Below, in pieces: positions 35,638 through 45,565 of a DNA stretch of 64,000 bases (positions are counted from its first letter, which is position 1; the number at the start of each line of letters is the position of its first letter). This DNA comes from an uncultured Pelagibacteraceae bacterium (lineage in GTDB: Bacteria; Pseudomonadota; Alphaproteobacteria; Pelagibacterales; Pelagibacteraceae). Location of the stretch: positions 1 through 64,000 of the forward strand of contig CACFVE010000001.1 of assembly GCA_902569735.1 (NCBI GenBank). Direction: 5' to 3'. Below the pieces are notes generated by a model. That model saw only the letters and a program-made list of their open reading frames with translations, did no database searches and had not been told where the DNA came from. The translations under genes were made by a program, and so were the position numbers.

Positions 35638-36285
35638 TTAATTTAAAAGTAACTTAAAGCTATTAATAAAGTCTGGCCGTAGTACATAGTCAGATTTATC
35701 ATTGTTCTTAATTTTCTTTAAAACTTCAATACCATAAAGAACCTTTCCAACTGGAGTATATCTACCATCAAAAGTTGGAGAATCTTGAAGTAAAATAAAA
35801 AACTGGCTGTCCTCGGTATCTTTTTTATTTAATTTTACCATGGCTACAGTACCTTTTTTGAATTTAAATGTTTTGTTAAACTCTGATTTAATGGTGCCAA
35901 ATCCAGATTTTCCTGATCCAATATAGGTATAGTTAATATTATCTTTTTTCCCAAATTCTAAATCTCCTGCTTGAACTAAGACGTCTTTTATTACTCTGTG
36001 AAAAGCAATATTATTATATTTACCAGATTGAATTAACATTTTAAATCTTTTTACTGCAAGCGGAGAAATATCTGGGTAAAGTTCTATAATCACATTTCCA
36101 CAACCAACGTTTAAAACTGAAATATTTTCAGGTTTTTCAAAATTTATTTTTTTTGGATCATAATCTTTTACAAATAAACATTTATTGGGTAAAATTACAA
36201 AAATATAAAAAATTAATATAATTAATATTAATATTAAACCTACAAGAAATTTTTCAGATTTACTTTGTTTAATTTCTTCAACCAT
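35638..36285 (-). CDS. Membrane-anchored cyclophilin-type peptidyl-prolyl isomerase
   Basis: N-terminal TM segment; IELYPDISPLAVKRFKML, NIAFHRVIKDVLVQAGD, DTEDSQFFILLQD, GKVLYGIEVLKKI. Confidence 0.88.
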   Translation of the reverse strand: MVEEIKQSKSEKFLVGLILILIILIFYIFVILPNKCLFVKDYDPKKINFEKPENISVLNVGCGNVIIELYPDISPLAVKRFKMLIQSGKYNNIAFHRVIKDVLVQAGDLEFGKKDNINYTYIGSGKSGFGTIKSEFNKTFKFKKGTVAMVKLNKKDTEDSQFFILLQDSPTFDGRYTPVGKVLYGIEVLKKIKNNDKSDYVLRPDFINSFKLLLN

Positions 36286-36302
36286 AAATATAAAATTAAG
36301 TT

Positions 36303-37481
36303 TTATATACTTTCAATTCTTTTTTGGAGGTTAATCAACATTTTTAAACACTGTTTAAGTTGATCATAGGAAATATATTCATCTACTGTGTGTGCTTGTT
36401 CGATAGACCCTGGGCCACAAATTACTGTGCTAATTCCAGAATTTTGAAATAAACCTGCTTCAGTTCCAAACGACATAGTATTTTTAGAATTATCACCAGT
36501 TAAGTTAGAAATAAGATTTACAGCTTCTGATGTCTCTTCTTTATTAAAACCAACTACCTCTCCAATTATTTCTTTCTTTATATTTCCCTTAGGATTATTC
36601 TTTTTTATCTTTGGTATTAAAATATCTTTTGCAAAAGCGTCAATATTATTACTAATGAACTCACCATCTTCTTTATTAATTGGTCTAACTTCCCATTCAA
36701 GGGAACATTGATCTGCAATTACGTTTGCACCTATTCCTCCAGAAATTTTGCCTATTTGAAGGGTTGAATACGATGGAGAAAAAATAGTTTTTTTAGAATT
36801 TCTCTTTTTTAATTCATCTCTTAATTCTAAAAGCTTATTACTGTATTGAATTGCATATTCTATAGCACTAACACCACTTTCAGGATTTGAGGCGTGTCCA
36901 GATAATCCGGTAAAATGAGTTATATATTCATTATAACCTTTATGGGCGTTTATTGCTTTCATATTTGTTGGTTCACCAATTATACAAGCTGAGAAACTAA
37001 TATTTCTTTTTTTTAAATCAGCTAAGACTAATGGAGCTCCTAAACAACCAGTTTCTTCATCAAATGTATAAGAAAAATGTATAGGTGCCTTCAATTTTTT
37101 AGAAACAAACAAAGGTGCAACTGCTAAAGTACAAGCAATAAAACCTTTCATATCACACGCTCCTCGACCATAAACTTTATTGTCTTTTTTTCTCGCTATA
37201 AAGGGATCAGAAGTCCATTCGCTAGATACAGCAGGAACTACATCTGTATGTCCTGATAAAATAATTCCTTTTTCATTAGAATTATTTTTACCTCTAATTG
37301 TTGAAAATAAATTAGCTTGGGATTTAGACTCATTAAAAGTTTTAAAGGATTTTGCGCCAGCATCTTCTAATTTTTTTTCACAATATTTAATTAATTCAAG
37401 ATTTGAATTACCAGATGTTGTTTGAAATTTTATAAGGGTAGATAAAATTTTTAACGTCTCAGAAAATATTTGATCGATCAT
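36303..37481 (-). CDS. argE: Acetylornithine deacetylase / M20 family amidohydrolase
   Basis: ILSGHTDVVPAVSSEWTSDPF, YGRGACDMKGFIAC, SYTFDEETGCLGA, GEPTNMKAINAHKGYNE. Confidence 0.82.
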   Translation of the reverse strand: MIDQIFSETLKILSTLIKFQTTSGNSNLELIKYCEKKLEDAGAKSFKTFNESKSQANLFSTIRGKNNSNEKGIILSGHTDVVPAVSSEWTSDPFIARKKDNKVYGRGACDMKGFIACTLAVAPLFVSKKLKAPIHFSYTFDEETGCLGAPLVLADLKKRNISFSACIIGEPTNMKAINAHKGYNEYITHFTGLSGHASNPESGVSAIEYAIQYSNKLLELRDELKKRNSKKTIFSPSYSTLQIGKISGGIGANVIADQCSLEWEVRPINKEDGEFISNNIDAFAKDILIPKIKKNNPKGNIKKEIIGEVVGFNKEETSEAVNLISNLTGDNSKNTMSFGTEAGLFQNSGISTVICGPGSIEQAHTVDEYISYDQLKQCLKMLINLQKRIESI

Positions 37482-38606
37482 TTATCTTTGGTTTAACAAC
37501 ATTACTTCTCTTACTTCTTTTCCTTTATATTTAGACAAAGGTCTAATTAACTTGTTCGAAGTATGTTGTTCCATGATATGAGCTGACCAGCCAGTAATTC
37601 GAGACATCACAAATATTGGAGTATAAAAGTCTATATCGATTCCCATCATATAATAAGTAGGACCACACGGAAAATCTACATTAGGATGTATGTTTTTTCT
37701 TTCTATCATTACTTTTTCTAAAATTTCATACATTTTAGTATAATTTTCTTTTTTCAAAAGTTTTGCTACTTTAAACATATAATGTTTCATTGTTGGAACT
37801 CTTGAGTCTCCTGTTCTATAAACCCTATGCCCAAAACCCATTACCACTTTTTTCTTTGCCAAAGCATTTTCTATCCAAGCTTTAGCTTTTTCTGGTTTAC
37901 CTATCTCTTTCATCATGTGCATAACAGCCTCATTTGCTCCTCCATGCAAAGGTCCTTTTAGTGAAGCTATAGCTCCAGTAATTGCTCCATGTAAATCAGA
38001 CAAGCTGCTCGTTATAGTTCTAGCAGTAAAAGTTGAAACGTTAAAACTATGTTCTGCATACAAAATTAAAGATATATCAAAAGCTCTGACAATTTCTTTA
38101 TCAGGTACTTTATTAAACATCATTTTGAAAAAGTTTTCCGAAAATGATAAATTTTTGCTAGGTGAAATTATTTTTTTGCCTTTTCTATACCTAAAATAAG
38201 CTGCAACCGCTGTAGGAGTCTTAGCAAAAATTCTCATAGTTTTTTTCATATTTGCTTTAGGAGAATTATTTCTAGTATCTTTATCTTCCAATGCCATGAG
38301 ACTTACACAAGTTCTAATAACATCCATAGGATGAGCATTTTTTGGCATTGATTGAATATTTTTTAAAATTTGTTTTGATAGTTTTCTTTCTGATCTCTCC
38401 TCTTTAATAAATTTCTTTAATTGTTTTTTATTAGGTAAATCTCCATTTAAAACTAAGTAAGCGACTTCTTCGAAATCACATTTGTCACATAGTTCTTGGA
38501 CTGTGTATCCTCGATAAGTAAGAGTACTTAGTTCTGGCACGACATGAGAAATAGTTGTTTCGTCAACAACAATACCTAATAGACCTTTTTTAATTTCTTC
38601 ACTCAT
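37482..38606 (-). CDS. prpC: 2-methylcitrate synthase / citrate synthase family
   Basis: KGLLGIVVDETTISHVVPELSTLTYRGYTVQEL, LYAEHSFNVSTFTARTI, GALKGPLHGGANEAVM-type motif, MGFGHRVYRTGDSRV; next to a prpB-like gene. Confidence 0.85.
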   Translation of the reverse strand: MSEEIKKGLLGIVVDETTISHVVPELSTLTYRGYTVQELCDKCDFEEVAYLVLNGDLPNKKQLKKFIKEERSERKLSKQILKNIQSMPKNAHPMDVIRTCVSLMALEDKDTRNNSPKANMKKTMRIFAKTPTAVAAYFRYRKGKKIISPSKNLSFSENFFKMMFNKVPDKEIVRAFDISLILYAEHSFNVSTFTARTITSSLSDLHGAITGAIASLKGPLHGGANEAVMHMMKEIGKPEKAKAWIENALAKKKVVMGFGHRVYRTGDSRVPTMKHYMFKVAKLLKKENYTKMYEILEKVMIERKNIHPNVDFPCGPTYYMMGIDIDFYTPIFVMSRITGWSAHIMEQHTSNKLIRPLSKYKGKEVREVMLLNQR

Positions 38607-39502
38607 TATTCATGCCCTTCAGTTGAAAAATCTGTAATCTTTTTTCCTGGGATGTTGTACTTCTCATATTCTACTAATTCGTACAACCTTTTTCTAGTTT
38701 GCATTTTGTCTATTATATTATTTTGGTGTCCATCATTAAATATTGATTTTAGTCCCATCTCGACATTTTGCATTGCTAGTCTTTGTGTGGAGACAGGATA
38801 AATAACTAAATTATATCCTAAATTTTCTAATTGACTTTTATTTAAAAGTTTAGATTTTCCAAATTCAGTCATATTAGCTAATAAGTATCTCTTTGAAATC
38901 TTCCTTACTTTTTCAAACTCTTTTTCATCTTTCATAGCTTCTGGAAAAATCATATCTGCCCCAGCGTCTTCATAAGCTTTAATTCTATCTAATGTTTTAT
39001 CGATACCTTCGACAGTATTTGCATCAGTTCGTACAATGATTAAAAAATTTTTATCAGATCTTGAGCTAACAGATTCTTTAATTTTTTTAACCATCTCATC
39101 TTTTGTAATTAATTCTTTATTATCAAGATGACCACATCTTTTTTCAGCAATTTGATCTTCAATGTGACATCCTGCTAATCCTTTGCTTTCAAATGTAGAT
39201 ATTGTTTTTTTACAACTACCAAAACCTGTGTCGGCATCCACTATTGTAGGTAAGTCCGTTACACGTGCGATTTGATTAGCTCTATAGCTTACGTGATCTA
39301 AAGTAGTAAGCCCAATATCAGGCAATCCTAAATCGTTAGACATAACTCCACCTGAAATATAAACTCCATCAAAACCAATTTCAGAAATTAATTTTGCACA
39401 TAATGGATTATATGCACCAGGAAATCTTAATAATTTTTTAGATTGTAATTGTTTTACAAAATTTGACCTTTTTTCTAATGCGTTTTTTTTTGTGAAATGC
39501 AT
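38606..39502 (-). CDS. prpB: Methylisocitrate lyase / isocitrate lyase-PEP mutase family
   Basis: RFPGAYNPLCAKLISEIGFDGVYISGGVMSNDLGLPDIGLTTL, DADTGFGSCKKTI, HIEDQIAEKRCGHLDNKELI. Confidence 0.88.
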   Translation of the reverse strand: MHFTKKNALEKRSNFVKQLQSKKLLRFPGAYNPLCAKLISEIGFDGVYISGGVMSNDLGLPDIGLTTLDHVSYRANQIARVTDLPTIVDADTGFGSCKKTISTFESKGLAGCHIEDQIAEKRCGHLDNKELITKDEMVKKIKESVSSRSDKNFLIIVRTDANTVEGIDKTLDRIKAYEDAGADMIFPEAMKDEKEFEKVRKISKRYLLANMTEFGKSKLLNKSQLENLGYNLVIYPVSTQRLAMQNVEMGLKSIFNDGHQNNIIDKMQTRKRLYELVEYEKYNIPGKKITDFSTEGHE

Positions 39503-39543
39503 TTCCTCAGACTTATATTAGAGGGGGTTATAAAAATCAAAGA

Positions 39544-40143
39544 TTATTTAATTAAAATAAATAATCCAGTTAAAACTAACAACAACGCAAGAAAATATTC
39601 TGTTATTTTTTTTGTCTTTTGATTATTAATAAATGTTCTTAATCCGCTACCAAAAAGAGCCCATAAACTTATAGACGGGAAGCATATGACTGCAGCAGTA
39701 ATGGTTACAAACGCTACACCAATAAAGATGTTTTCTTCTGTTGGAAAAAACCCTGAGGCCACTGCTATTGCTATAGACCATGCTTTAGGATTTATGAACT
39801 GAAAGAGCGATGCTTCATATAACTTTAAAGGTCTTCCAGATTCTTTTTTATCTAAACTGAAAGACCCAATCATTTTCCAACTCAAATAAAGCAAATATAA
39901 AAAACACAATATTTTCATATAAATTTGTATTTGTGGATAGAGAAGAAAAAGATTTGCCAAACCAAAACATACTAAAGCAATTTGAAATATGTGACCTAAA
40001 GGAATACCTATCAAATGAGGCAATGTTCTGATAAATCCAAACTTCATTCCTGAAGCTGTTAGCATTGCATTGTTTGGTCCTGGAGTTATAAACATCGTAA
40101 AATAGAAAGTAGATAAAGCAGAAAACAAAGCAAAATTAATCAT
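39544..40143 (-). CDS. LysE family translocator
   Basis: FITPGPNNAMLTASGMKFGFIRTLPHLIGIPLGH, LYEASLFQFINPKAW. Confidence 0.88.
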   Translation of the reverse strand: MINFALFSALSTFYFTMFITPGPNNAMLTASGMKFGFIRTLPHLIGIPLGHIFQIALVCFGLANLFLLYPQIQIYMKILCFLYLLYLSWKMIGSFSLDKKESGRPLKLYEASLFQFINPKAWSIAIAVASGFFPTEENIFIGVAFVTITAAVICFPSISLWALFGSGLRTFINNQKTKKITEYFLALLLVLTGLFILIK

Positions 40144-40802
40144 AAATATTTTTTAATAACTTTATCAAAATTTTTAAAATCTTTAATTAATTCGTTGTGT
40201 TTAATTTCATTTGTAGATTTTTCGGTATAGCCATCTTTTACTAATACAAAAGGAATTTTTGCATTCTCTGCTGATTTTCCATCAACTTCGCTATCCCCAA
40301 CCATTATTGTTTTTTTTAAGTCTCCTTGAATAATTTCTACTACATTTGTTAAATGTCTAGGATCAGGTTTATTAAAAGGAAAAGTATCTGAACCAGCAAC
40401 GTATTCAAAATAATCATACATTTTTAATTTTTTTAACAAATCAATTGCCAAACGTTCTTGTTTATTAGTACAAACTGCCATGGAGATATCTTTGGTTTTT
40501 GCCCATTTTAAAAATTCTATTATTCCATTAATTGGTTTACTACCTCGATCTATATTTTGAGAATAAAAATCTATAAACTCTTTTGTCATTTCTTTTTTTA
40601 ACTTCTCATTATTTATTTCTTCTCTAAAAGATCTTTGCATCATTACCCACGCACCTTTACCGGCTAAAGACTTAATATCGGACAATTTCTTTTCTTTATG
40701 ACCGAATTTTTTCATTACATGGTTATGAGCATTCATTAAATCAGGCGCGGTATCTACTATTGTCCCATCTAAATCAAAAAGAATTGTGTAAATTTGAGTC
40801 AT
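40140..40802 (-). CDS. gph: HAD hydrolase, phosphoglycolate phosphatase-like
   Basis: LFDLDGTIVDTAPDLMNAHN, AVCTNKQERLAIDLL, FNKPDPRHL, MVGDSEVDGKSAENA. Confidence 0.85.
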   Translation of the reverse strand: MTQIYTILFDLDGTIVDTAPDLMNAHNHVMKKFGHKEKKLSDIKSLAGKGAWVMMQRSFREEINNEKLKKEMTKEFIDFYSQNIDRGSKPINGIIEFLKWAKTKDISMAVCTNKQERLAIDLLKKLKMYDYFEYVAGSDTFPFNKPDPRHLTNVVEIIQGDLKKTIMVGDSEVDGKSAENAKIPFVLVKDGYTEKSTNEIKHNELIKDFKNFDKVIKKYL

Positions 40803-40872
40803 TTTTAAAGTATTAAAAAGAAATATTTTGTGACTTATTTCAAAAGCATTATTAATGTAAAGAGAAATTTTT

Positions 40873-41520
40873 ATGAATACAAATAATAAATTAAAAAAAG
40901 TTAGGGCTTATAGACTTAAACAAGAAAAACTCAGAAATAAAGCTCTCTCTAAAGGAGTTAATTTAGTTGCTCCAGAAACAATTTATTTATCTAACGATAC
41001 AATTTTTGGAAAAAACGTGACTGTTGAACCTTACGTTGTTATTGGATCAAAAGTAAAAATTGGAAATAATTCTCATATAAAATCTTTTAGTCATATTGAA
41101 GGAACAAAAATTCAAAATAACGTAGTAGTCGGTCCATATGCCAGATTAAGAGAGGGTACTGTTTTAAAATCAAATACTAAGATTGGTAATTTTGTAGAGA
41201 CAAAAAAATCAAGCATCAATAGTAATTCAAAGATTAATCATCTTTCTTATATTGGTGATACTCTAATAGGGAAAAATTCTAATATTGGAGCAGGCACAAT
41301 AACTTGTAATTATGATGGTGTTAAAAAATCAAAAACTAAAATATCTGATAATGTCTTTGTAGGATCTAATTCTGCTCTGGTGGCTCCAGTCAAATTAGAA
41401 AAAAACTCCATTGTTGGCGCTGGTTCAGTTATTACTAAAAAGGTTAAAAAAAATTCATTAGCTTTAACGAGATCTTCACAAATTGAAATCAAAAATTATA
41501 AACAGAAAAAGAAAAAATAA
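40873..41520 (+). CDS. Stand-alone GlmU C-terminal (LbH acetyltransferase) domain protein
   Basis: [91 protein letters not shown]; no N-terminal uridyltransferase domain. Confidence 0.88.
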   Translation: MNTNNKLKKVRAYRLKQEKLRNKALSKGVNLVAPETIYLSNDTIFGKNVTVEPYVVIGSKVKIGNNSHIKSFSHIEGTKIQNNVVVGPYARLREGTVLKSNTKIGNFVETKKSSINSNSKINHLSYIGDTLIGKNSNIGAGTITCNYDGVKKSKTKISDNVFVGSNSALVAPVKLEKNSIVGAGSVITKKVKKNSLALTRSSQIEIKNYKQKKKK

Positions 41521-43337
41521 TGTGTGGAATTATAGGAATAGCTAGCAATAAACCAGTTTCAATGAATATTATTAATTCATTAAAAAAATTAGAATATCGA
41601 GGATATGATTCTGCTGGTTTAGCAACATTAAATAAAAATGAAATAGATGAAAAAAAATGCTCAGGTAGGGTAGAGGAATTAGAAAAAATTTTATTTAAGA
41701 ACCCATCAAAAGGTAATCTTGGTATAGGGCATGTTAGATGGGCAACTCATGGCATACCAAATGTAGTTAATGCCCATCCTCATTCATCAGAAATTGTTTC
41801 TGTCGTTCATAATGGCATTATTGAAAACTCAGATGAAATAAAAAGAAAATTAGAGTCTAAAGGATTAAAATTTAAGTCTCAGACAGACACAGAGGTTATA
41901 ACACTGTTAATTACCGAGTCTTTAAAAAACAAAGAGCCATTAGATTCAGTTTTTAATACATTAAAACAATTGAAAGGAAGTTTTGCTTTAGGAATTATCT
42001 TTAAAAACTATGAAAATATCATCATAGGAGCTCGAAGGGGTAGTCCTTTAGCTGTAGGTTATTCGAATAAAGAAAATTATATTGGTTCAGACTCTTATGC
42101 GCTTAAGTCTATGACTAATAAAATTTCCTATTTAGATGACGGTGACTTGTGTGTTTTATCTAAAGATAAAGTTGAATTTTATGATGTAAATAGAAAAAAA
42201 ATTAATAAAAAGGTTTACACATTATCTGAGGATAAAAATACTAGCGACAAAGGAGATTATAGAAATTTTATGTCAAAAGAGATATTTGAACAACCTACAA
42301 CAGCCAAAACTTGTATAAGTGAATACATTGATAGTTTAAAAAAAGATATTAATATTTATAATTTTCCTATTAAACCTGAAAAAATAAACAAGATCGTTTT
42401 AATTGGGTGTGGAACAGCTTATCATTCTTGCCTAGTTGCAAAATATTGGTTTGAAGAACTTACAAGCATTGAGGTTGAAATTGATATAGCTTCTGAGTTC
42501 AGATATAGAAAATTAAAATTTAATAAAGATAATTTATATATTTTTGTTTCTCAATCAGGAGAGACTGCAGATACAGCCGCAGCATTGGAGATATGTAAAA
42601 AAAATAAAGTAAAAACCTGTTCTATAGTAAATGTAGTGGAAAGCTCAATTGCTAGAAACTCAGATTGGGTTTTACCTATACATGCTGGTCCTGAAATTGG
42701 TGTAGCTTCTACAAAAGCATTCCTAGGACAAATGCTTGTACTTTATATTTTAAGCTTAAAATTAGCTCAAACTCGAAGAGATATAAGCGATACTGATTAT
42801 CAAACTAATTTAAAAAATTTAAAAGTTCTTCCAGAAGCAATTAAGAAAAGTTTAAAAGTAGAAAACAATGTTCAAGCTATGGCTAAAGAATTTATTGATG
42901 CAAAAGGATCCATGTTTTTAGGAAGAGGATTGTCATTTCCAATTGCGTTAGAAGGAGCATTAAAACTTAAAGAATTATCTTATTTACATGCAGAAGGTTA
43001 TCCAGCAGGTGAAATGAAGCATGGACCTCTCGCTTTAATTGAAGAAGGTTTACCGGTGATAGTTATAGCTCCAAAAGATAAATATTTCGAAAAAACTCTT
43101 TCTAATATGCAAGAGGTTATTGCAAGAGGAGGAAAAATTTTATTTATTACTGACAACAAAAAAGAATTATTGAATGAAAATATAAGATTTGGAATTAGAG
43201 TTCCTTCATTAGACAATTTACTTTCACCCATATTGTTAACCATACCAATTCAATTATTAGCTTATCATGTGGCCTTATTAAAAGGATGTGATATAGATAA
43301 ACCGAGAAATTTAGCAAAATCAGTCACTGTTGAGTAA
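41520..43337 (+). CDS. glmS: Glutamine-fructose-6-phosphate aminotransferase (isomerizing)
   Basis: [73 protein letters not shown]. Confidence 0.97.
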   Translation: MCGIIGIASNKPVSMNIINSLKKLEYRGYDSAGLATLNKNEIDEKKCSGRVEELEKILFKNPSKGNLGIGHVRWATHGIPNVVNAHPHSSEIVSVVHNGIIENSDEIKRKLESKGLKFKSQTDTEVITLLITESLKNKEPLDSVFNTLKQLKGSFALGIIFKNYENIIIGARRGSPLAVGYSNKENYIGSDSYALKSMTNKISYLDDGDLCVLSKDKVEFYDVNRKKINKKVYTLSEDKNTSDKGDYRNFMSKEIFEQPTTAKTCISEYIDSLKKDINIYNFPIKPEKINKIVLIGCGTAYHSCLVAKYWFEELTSIEVEIDIASEFRYRKLKFNKDNLYIFVSQSGETADTAAALEICKKNKVKTCSIVNVVESSIARNSDWVLPIHAGPEIGVASTKAFLGQMLVLYILSLKLAQTRRDISDTDYQTNLKNLKVLPEAIKKSLKVENNVQAMAKEFIDAKGSMFLGRGLSFPIALEGALKLKELSYLHAEGYPAGEMKHGPLALIEEGLPVIVIAPKDKYFEKTLSNMQEVIARGGKILFITDNKKELLNENIRFGIRVPSLDNLLSPILLTIPIQLLAYHVALLKGCDIDKPRNLAKSVTVE

Positions 43338-43398
43338 TTTTTTTTTCTAAAGTCTTTAAAAAGTTTGTTTTATAACTTATATATATCTCAGGTTGAAT

Positions 43399-44775
43399 AT
43401 GAAAAAATGGAATTTAAATAGTTGGACTAAATATCCTGCAAAACACTTGCCTGTGTATGAGGATAAAAAAGAATTAGATTTAGTTTTAAGTAAAGTTAAA
43501 AAATATCCTCCACTTGTTTTTGCTGGTGAAACACGATCATTAAAAAAAGCTTTAGCAGATGTTGTTAAAGGAAAAGCTTTTTTATTACAAGGAGGAGACT
43601 GCGCCGAAAGTTTTGAAGAATTTAATCCTGACAATATTCGCGACACTTTTAAAGCTATACTTCAAATGTCATTAGTTTTAACTCATTCAGCCTCTTTACC
43701 AGTTGTAAAGATTGGAAGAATTGCTGGTCAATTTTCAAAACCAAGAAGTTCACCTGTAGAGAAAAAGGATGGTAAAGAATTACCTAGTTATCTAGGAGAT
43801 AATATAAATGGTATGGAATTTTCTGAAAAGGCTAGAGTACCAGATGCAAAAAGATTGTTCAGAGCTTATTCTCAATCAGCATCTACTTTAAATCTAATTA
43901 GAGCATTTTCACAAGGAGGATTTGCAGATCTAAGACAAGTCCATTTGTGGAATTTAGGTTTTATAAATAAAAAAACAAAAGGTAAGTATAAAGAAATAGA
44001 AGATAAGATTAGCGATGCATTATCTTTTATGGAAGCATGCGGAATTAATCCAGAAAATAATAGAAGATTAAGAACAGTTAATTTTTACACATCTCACGAA
44101 GCTCTCTTGCTTCCATTTGAGGAAGCTATGACTAGAGTGGACTCAACTACGGGAGAGTACCATGATACTTCTGCTCACTTTGTTTGGATTGGAGATAGAA
44201 CCAGACAGCCAGATGGAGCTCATGTTGAATTTTGCAGAGGTATTAAAAATCCAATAGGATTAAAATGTGGCCCATCTCTTAAAGCTGATGAACTTATAAA
44301 GCTTTGCAATATTTTAAATCCTGATAATGAAGCAGGGAGATTAACTTTAATTTCAAGATTCGGAGCTAATAAAGCAGAAGAGTTTTTACCAAAATTAATT
44401 AAAGCAGTTAAAAAAGAGGGTTTGAATGTAATTTGGTCTTGTGACCCAATGCACGGGAATACTATAAAAGCAACTAGTGGATTAAAAACTAGACCTTTTG
44501 ATAATGTTTTAAAAGAAGTGAAGAATGTATTTGCTATCCATCAATCTGAAGGAAGTTATGCGGGGGGATTACATGTGGAGATGACAGGCCAAGATGTTAC
44601 CGAATGTACTGGTGGAGCTCAAAAAATTACAGATAATGATTTATCTAATAGATATAGAACTCATTGCGATCCGAGATTAAATGCCTCACAGGCTTTAGAG
44701 CTAGCTTTCTTGATTTCTGAAGAAATAAAGAAAAATTCTAAATATTCAAAAAATATTATTAAAGAAGCGTCTTAA
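43399..44775 (+). CDS. aroG: Class II 3-deoxy-7-phosphoheptulonate (DAHP) synthase; ATG at 43399 preferred over listed 43393
   Basis: WTKYPAKHLPVYED, KAFLLQGGDCAESFEEF, GRIAGQFSKPRSSP, YTSHEALLLPFEEAMTR, WSCDPMHGNT. Confidence 0.93.
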   Translation: MKKWNLNSWTKYPAKHLPVYEDKKELDLVLSKVKKYPPLVFAGETRSLKKALADVVKGKAFLLQGGDCAESFEEFNPDNIRDTFKAILQMSLVLTHSASLPVVKIGRIAGQFSKPRSSPVEKKDGKELPSYLGDNINGMEFSEKARVPDAKRLFRAYSQSASTLNLIRAFSQGGFADLRQVHLWNLGFINKKTKGKYKEIEDKISDALSFMEACGINPENNRRLRTVNFYTSHEALLLPFEEAMTRVDSTTGEYHDTSAHFVWIGDRTRQPDGAHVEFCRGIKNPIGLKCGPSLKADELIKLCNILNPDNEAGRLTLISRFGANKAEEFLPKLIKAVKKEGLNVIWSCDPMHGNTIKATSGLKTRPFDNVLKEVKNVFAIHQSEGSYAGGLHVEMTGQDVTECTGGAQKITDNDLSNRYRTHCDPRLNASQALELAFLISEEIKKNSKYSKNIIKEAS

Positions 44776-44827
44776 TAGTTATTGTAATTATTAAGACCAA
44801 ACCTTAAAAGAGAGGTAGGTATTAATT

Positions 44828-45565
44828 ATGGATGTAAAAAAAAGAGCAAAAATTATCATTGATTGGATCAATAATTATTGTGACTCGGCTTCTTATAAAC
44901 CGAAAGCTTTGATTATAGGAATTTCAGGAGGAATTGACTCTTCTGTAGTTAGTACATTATGTGCAAATACTGGACGTAAAACAATTGTGTTAACAATGCC
45001 AATTAAACAAATCAAATCTCAACATGATCTAAGCATGTCTCATGCTAAATGGTTAAAAGCAAAATATAAAAATGTAGAACACCATTTATTAGAGATGGAT
45101 AAAATTTTTACTTCATTTTCTCAAGTTTTAAATAAATTTGACAATGAACATGGATATGCAAATTCAAGAGCAAGATTGAGGATGGCAACTTTATATCAAG
45201 TAGCAGCTGCTAATAATGGAATAGTAGTGGGTACAGGAAATAAAGTTGAAGATTTTGGAGTTGGTTTTTATACTAAATATGGTGACGGAGGCGTTGATAT
45301 TTCCCCAATAGCTGATTGTACTAAAACTCAAGTTTGGGAACTCGGAAGACATTTGGGTGTTTCAGATGATATAATAAATACCCCACCAACTGATGGTTTA
45401 TGGGACGACGGAAGAAACGATGTTCAACAACTTGGGATGAGCTATGAAGATCTTGAAAAAGCTATGGAAGATAAAAATGATCCTAATTATAAAAAATATT
45501 TAGAAATAAGAGAAAAAAATTTACACAAGATGAATCCTATACCAGTTTGCAAATTTAATGAGTAA
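44828..45565 (+). CDS. nadE: NAD synthetase (ammonia-dependent-type domain only)
   Basis: IIGISGGIDSSVVSTLC P-loop, VGTGNKVEDFGVGFYTKYGDGGVDISPIAD, TPPTDGLWDDGRND. Confidence 0.93.
   Translation: MDVKKRAKIIIDWINNYCDSASYKPKALIIGISGGIDSSVVSTLCANTGRKTIVLTMPIKQIKSQHDLSMSHAKWLKAKYKNVEHHLLEMDKIFTSFSQVLNKFDNEHGYANSRARLRMATLYQVAAANNGIVVGTGNKVEDFGVGFYTKYGDGGVDISPIADCTKTQVWELGRHLGVSDDIINTPPTDGLWDDGRNDVQQLGMSYEDLEKAMEDKNDPNYKKYLEIREKNLHKMNPIPVCKFNE

Noticed and set aside
36200-36245. AATATTAAT-type tandem-like repeat in the cyclophilin gene
   Set aside because: Encodes the Ile/Leu-rich N-terminal membrane anchor (LILIILIFYIF); explained by amino-acid composition and AT-rich codon usage.
37915-38199. 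94-aa plus-strand ORF antisense to the prpC-like gene
   Set aside because: Antisense shadow of a conserved citrate-synthase-family gene.
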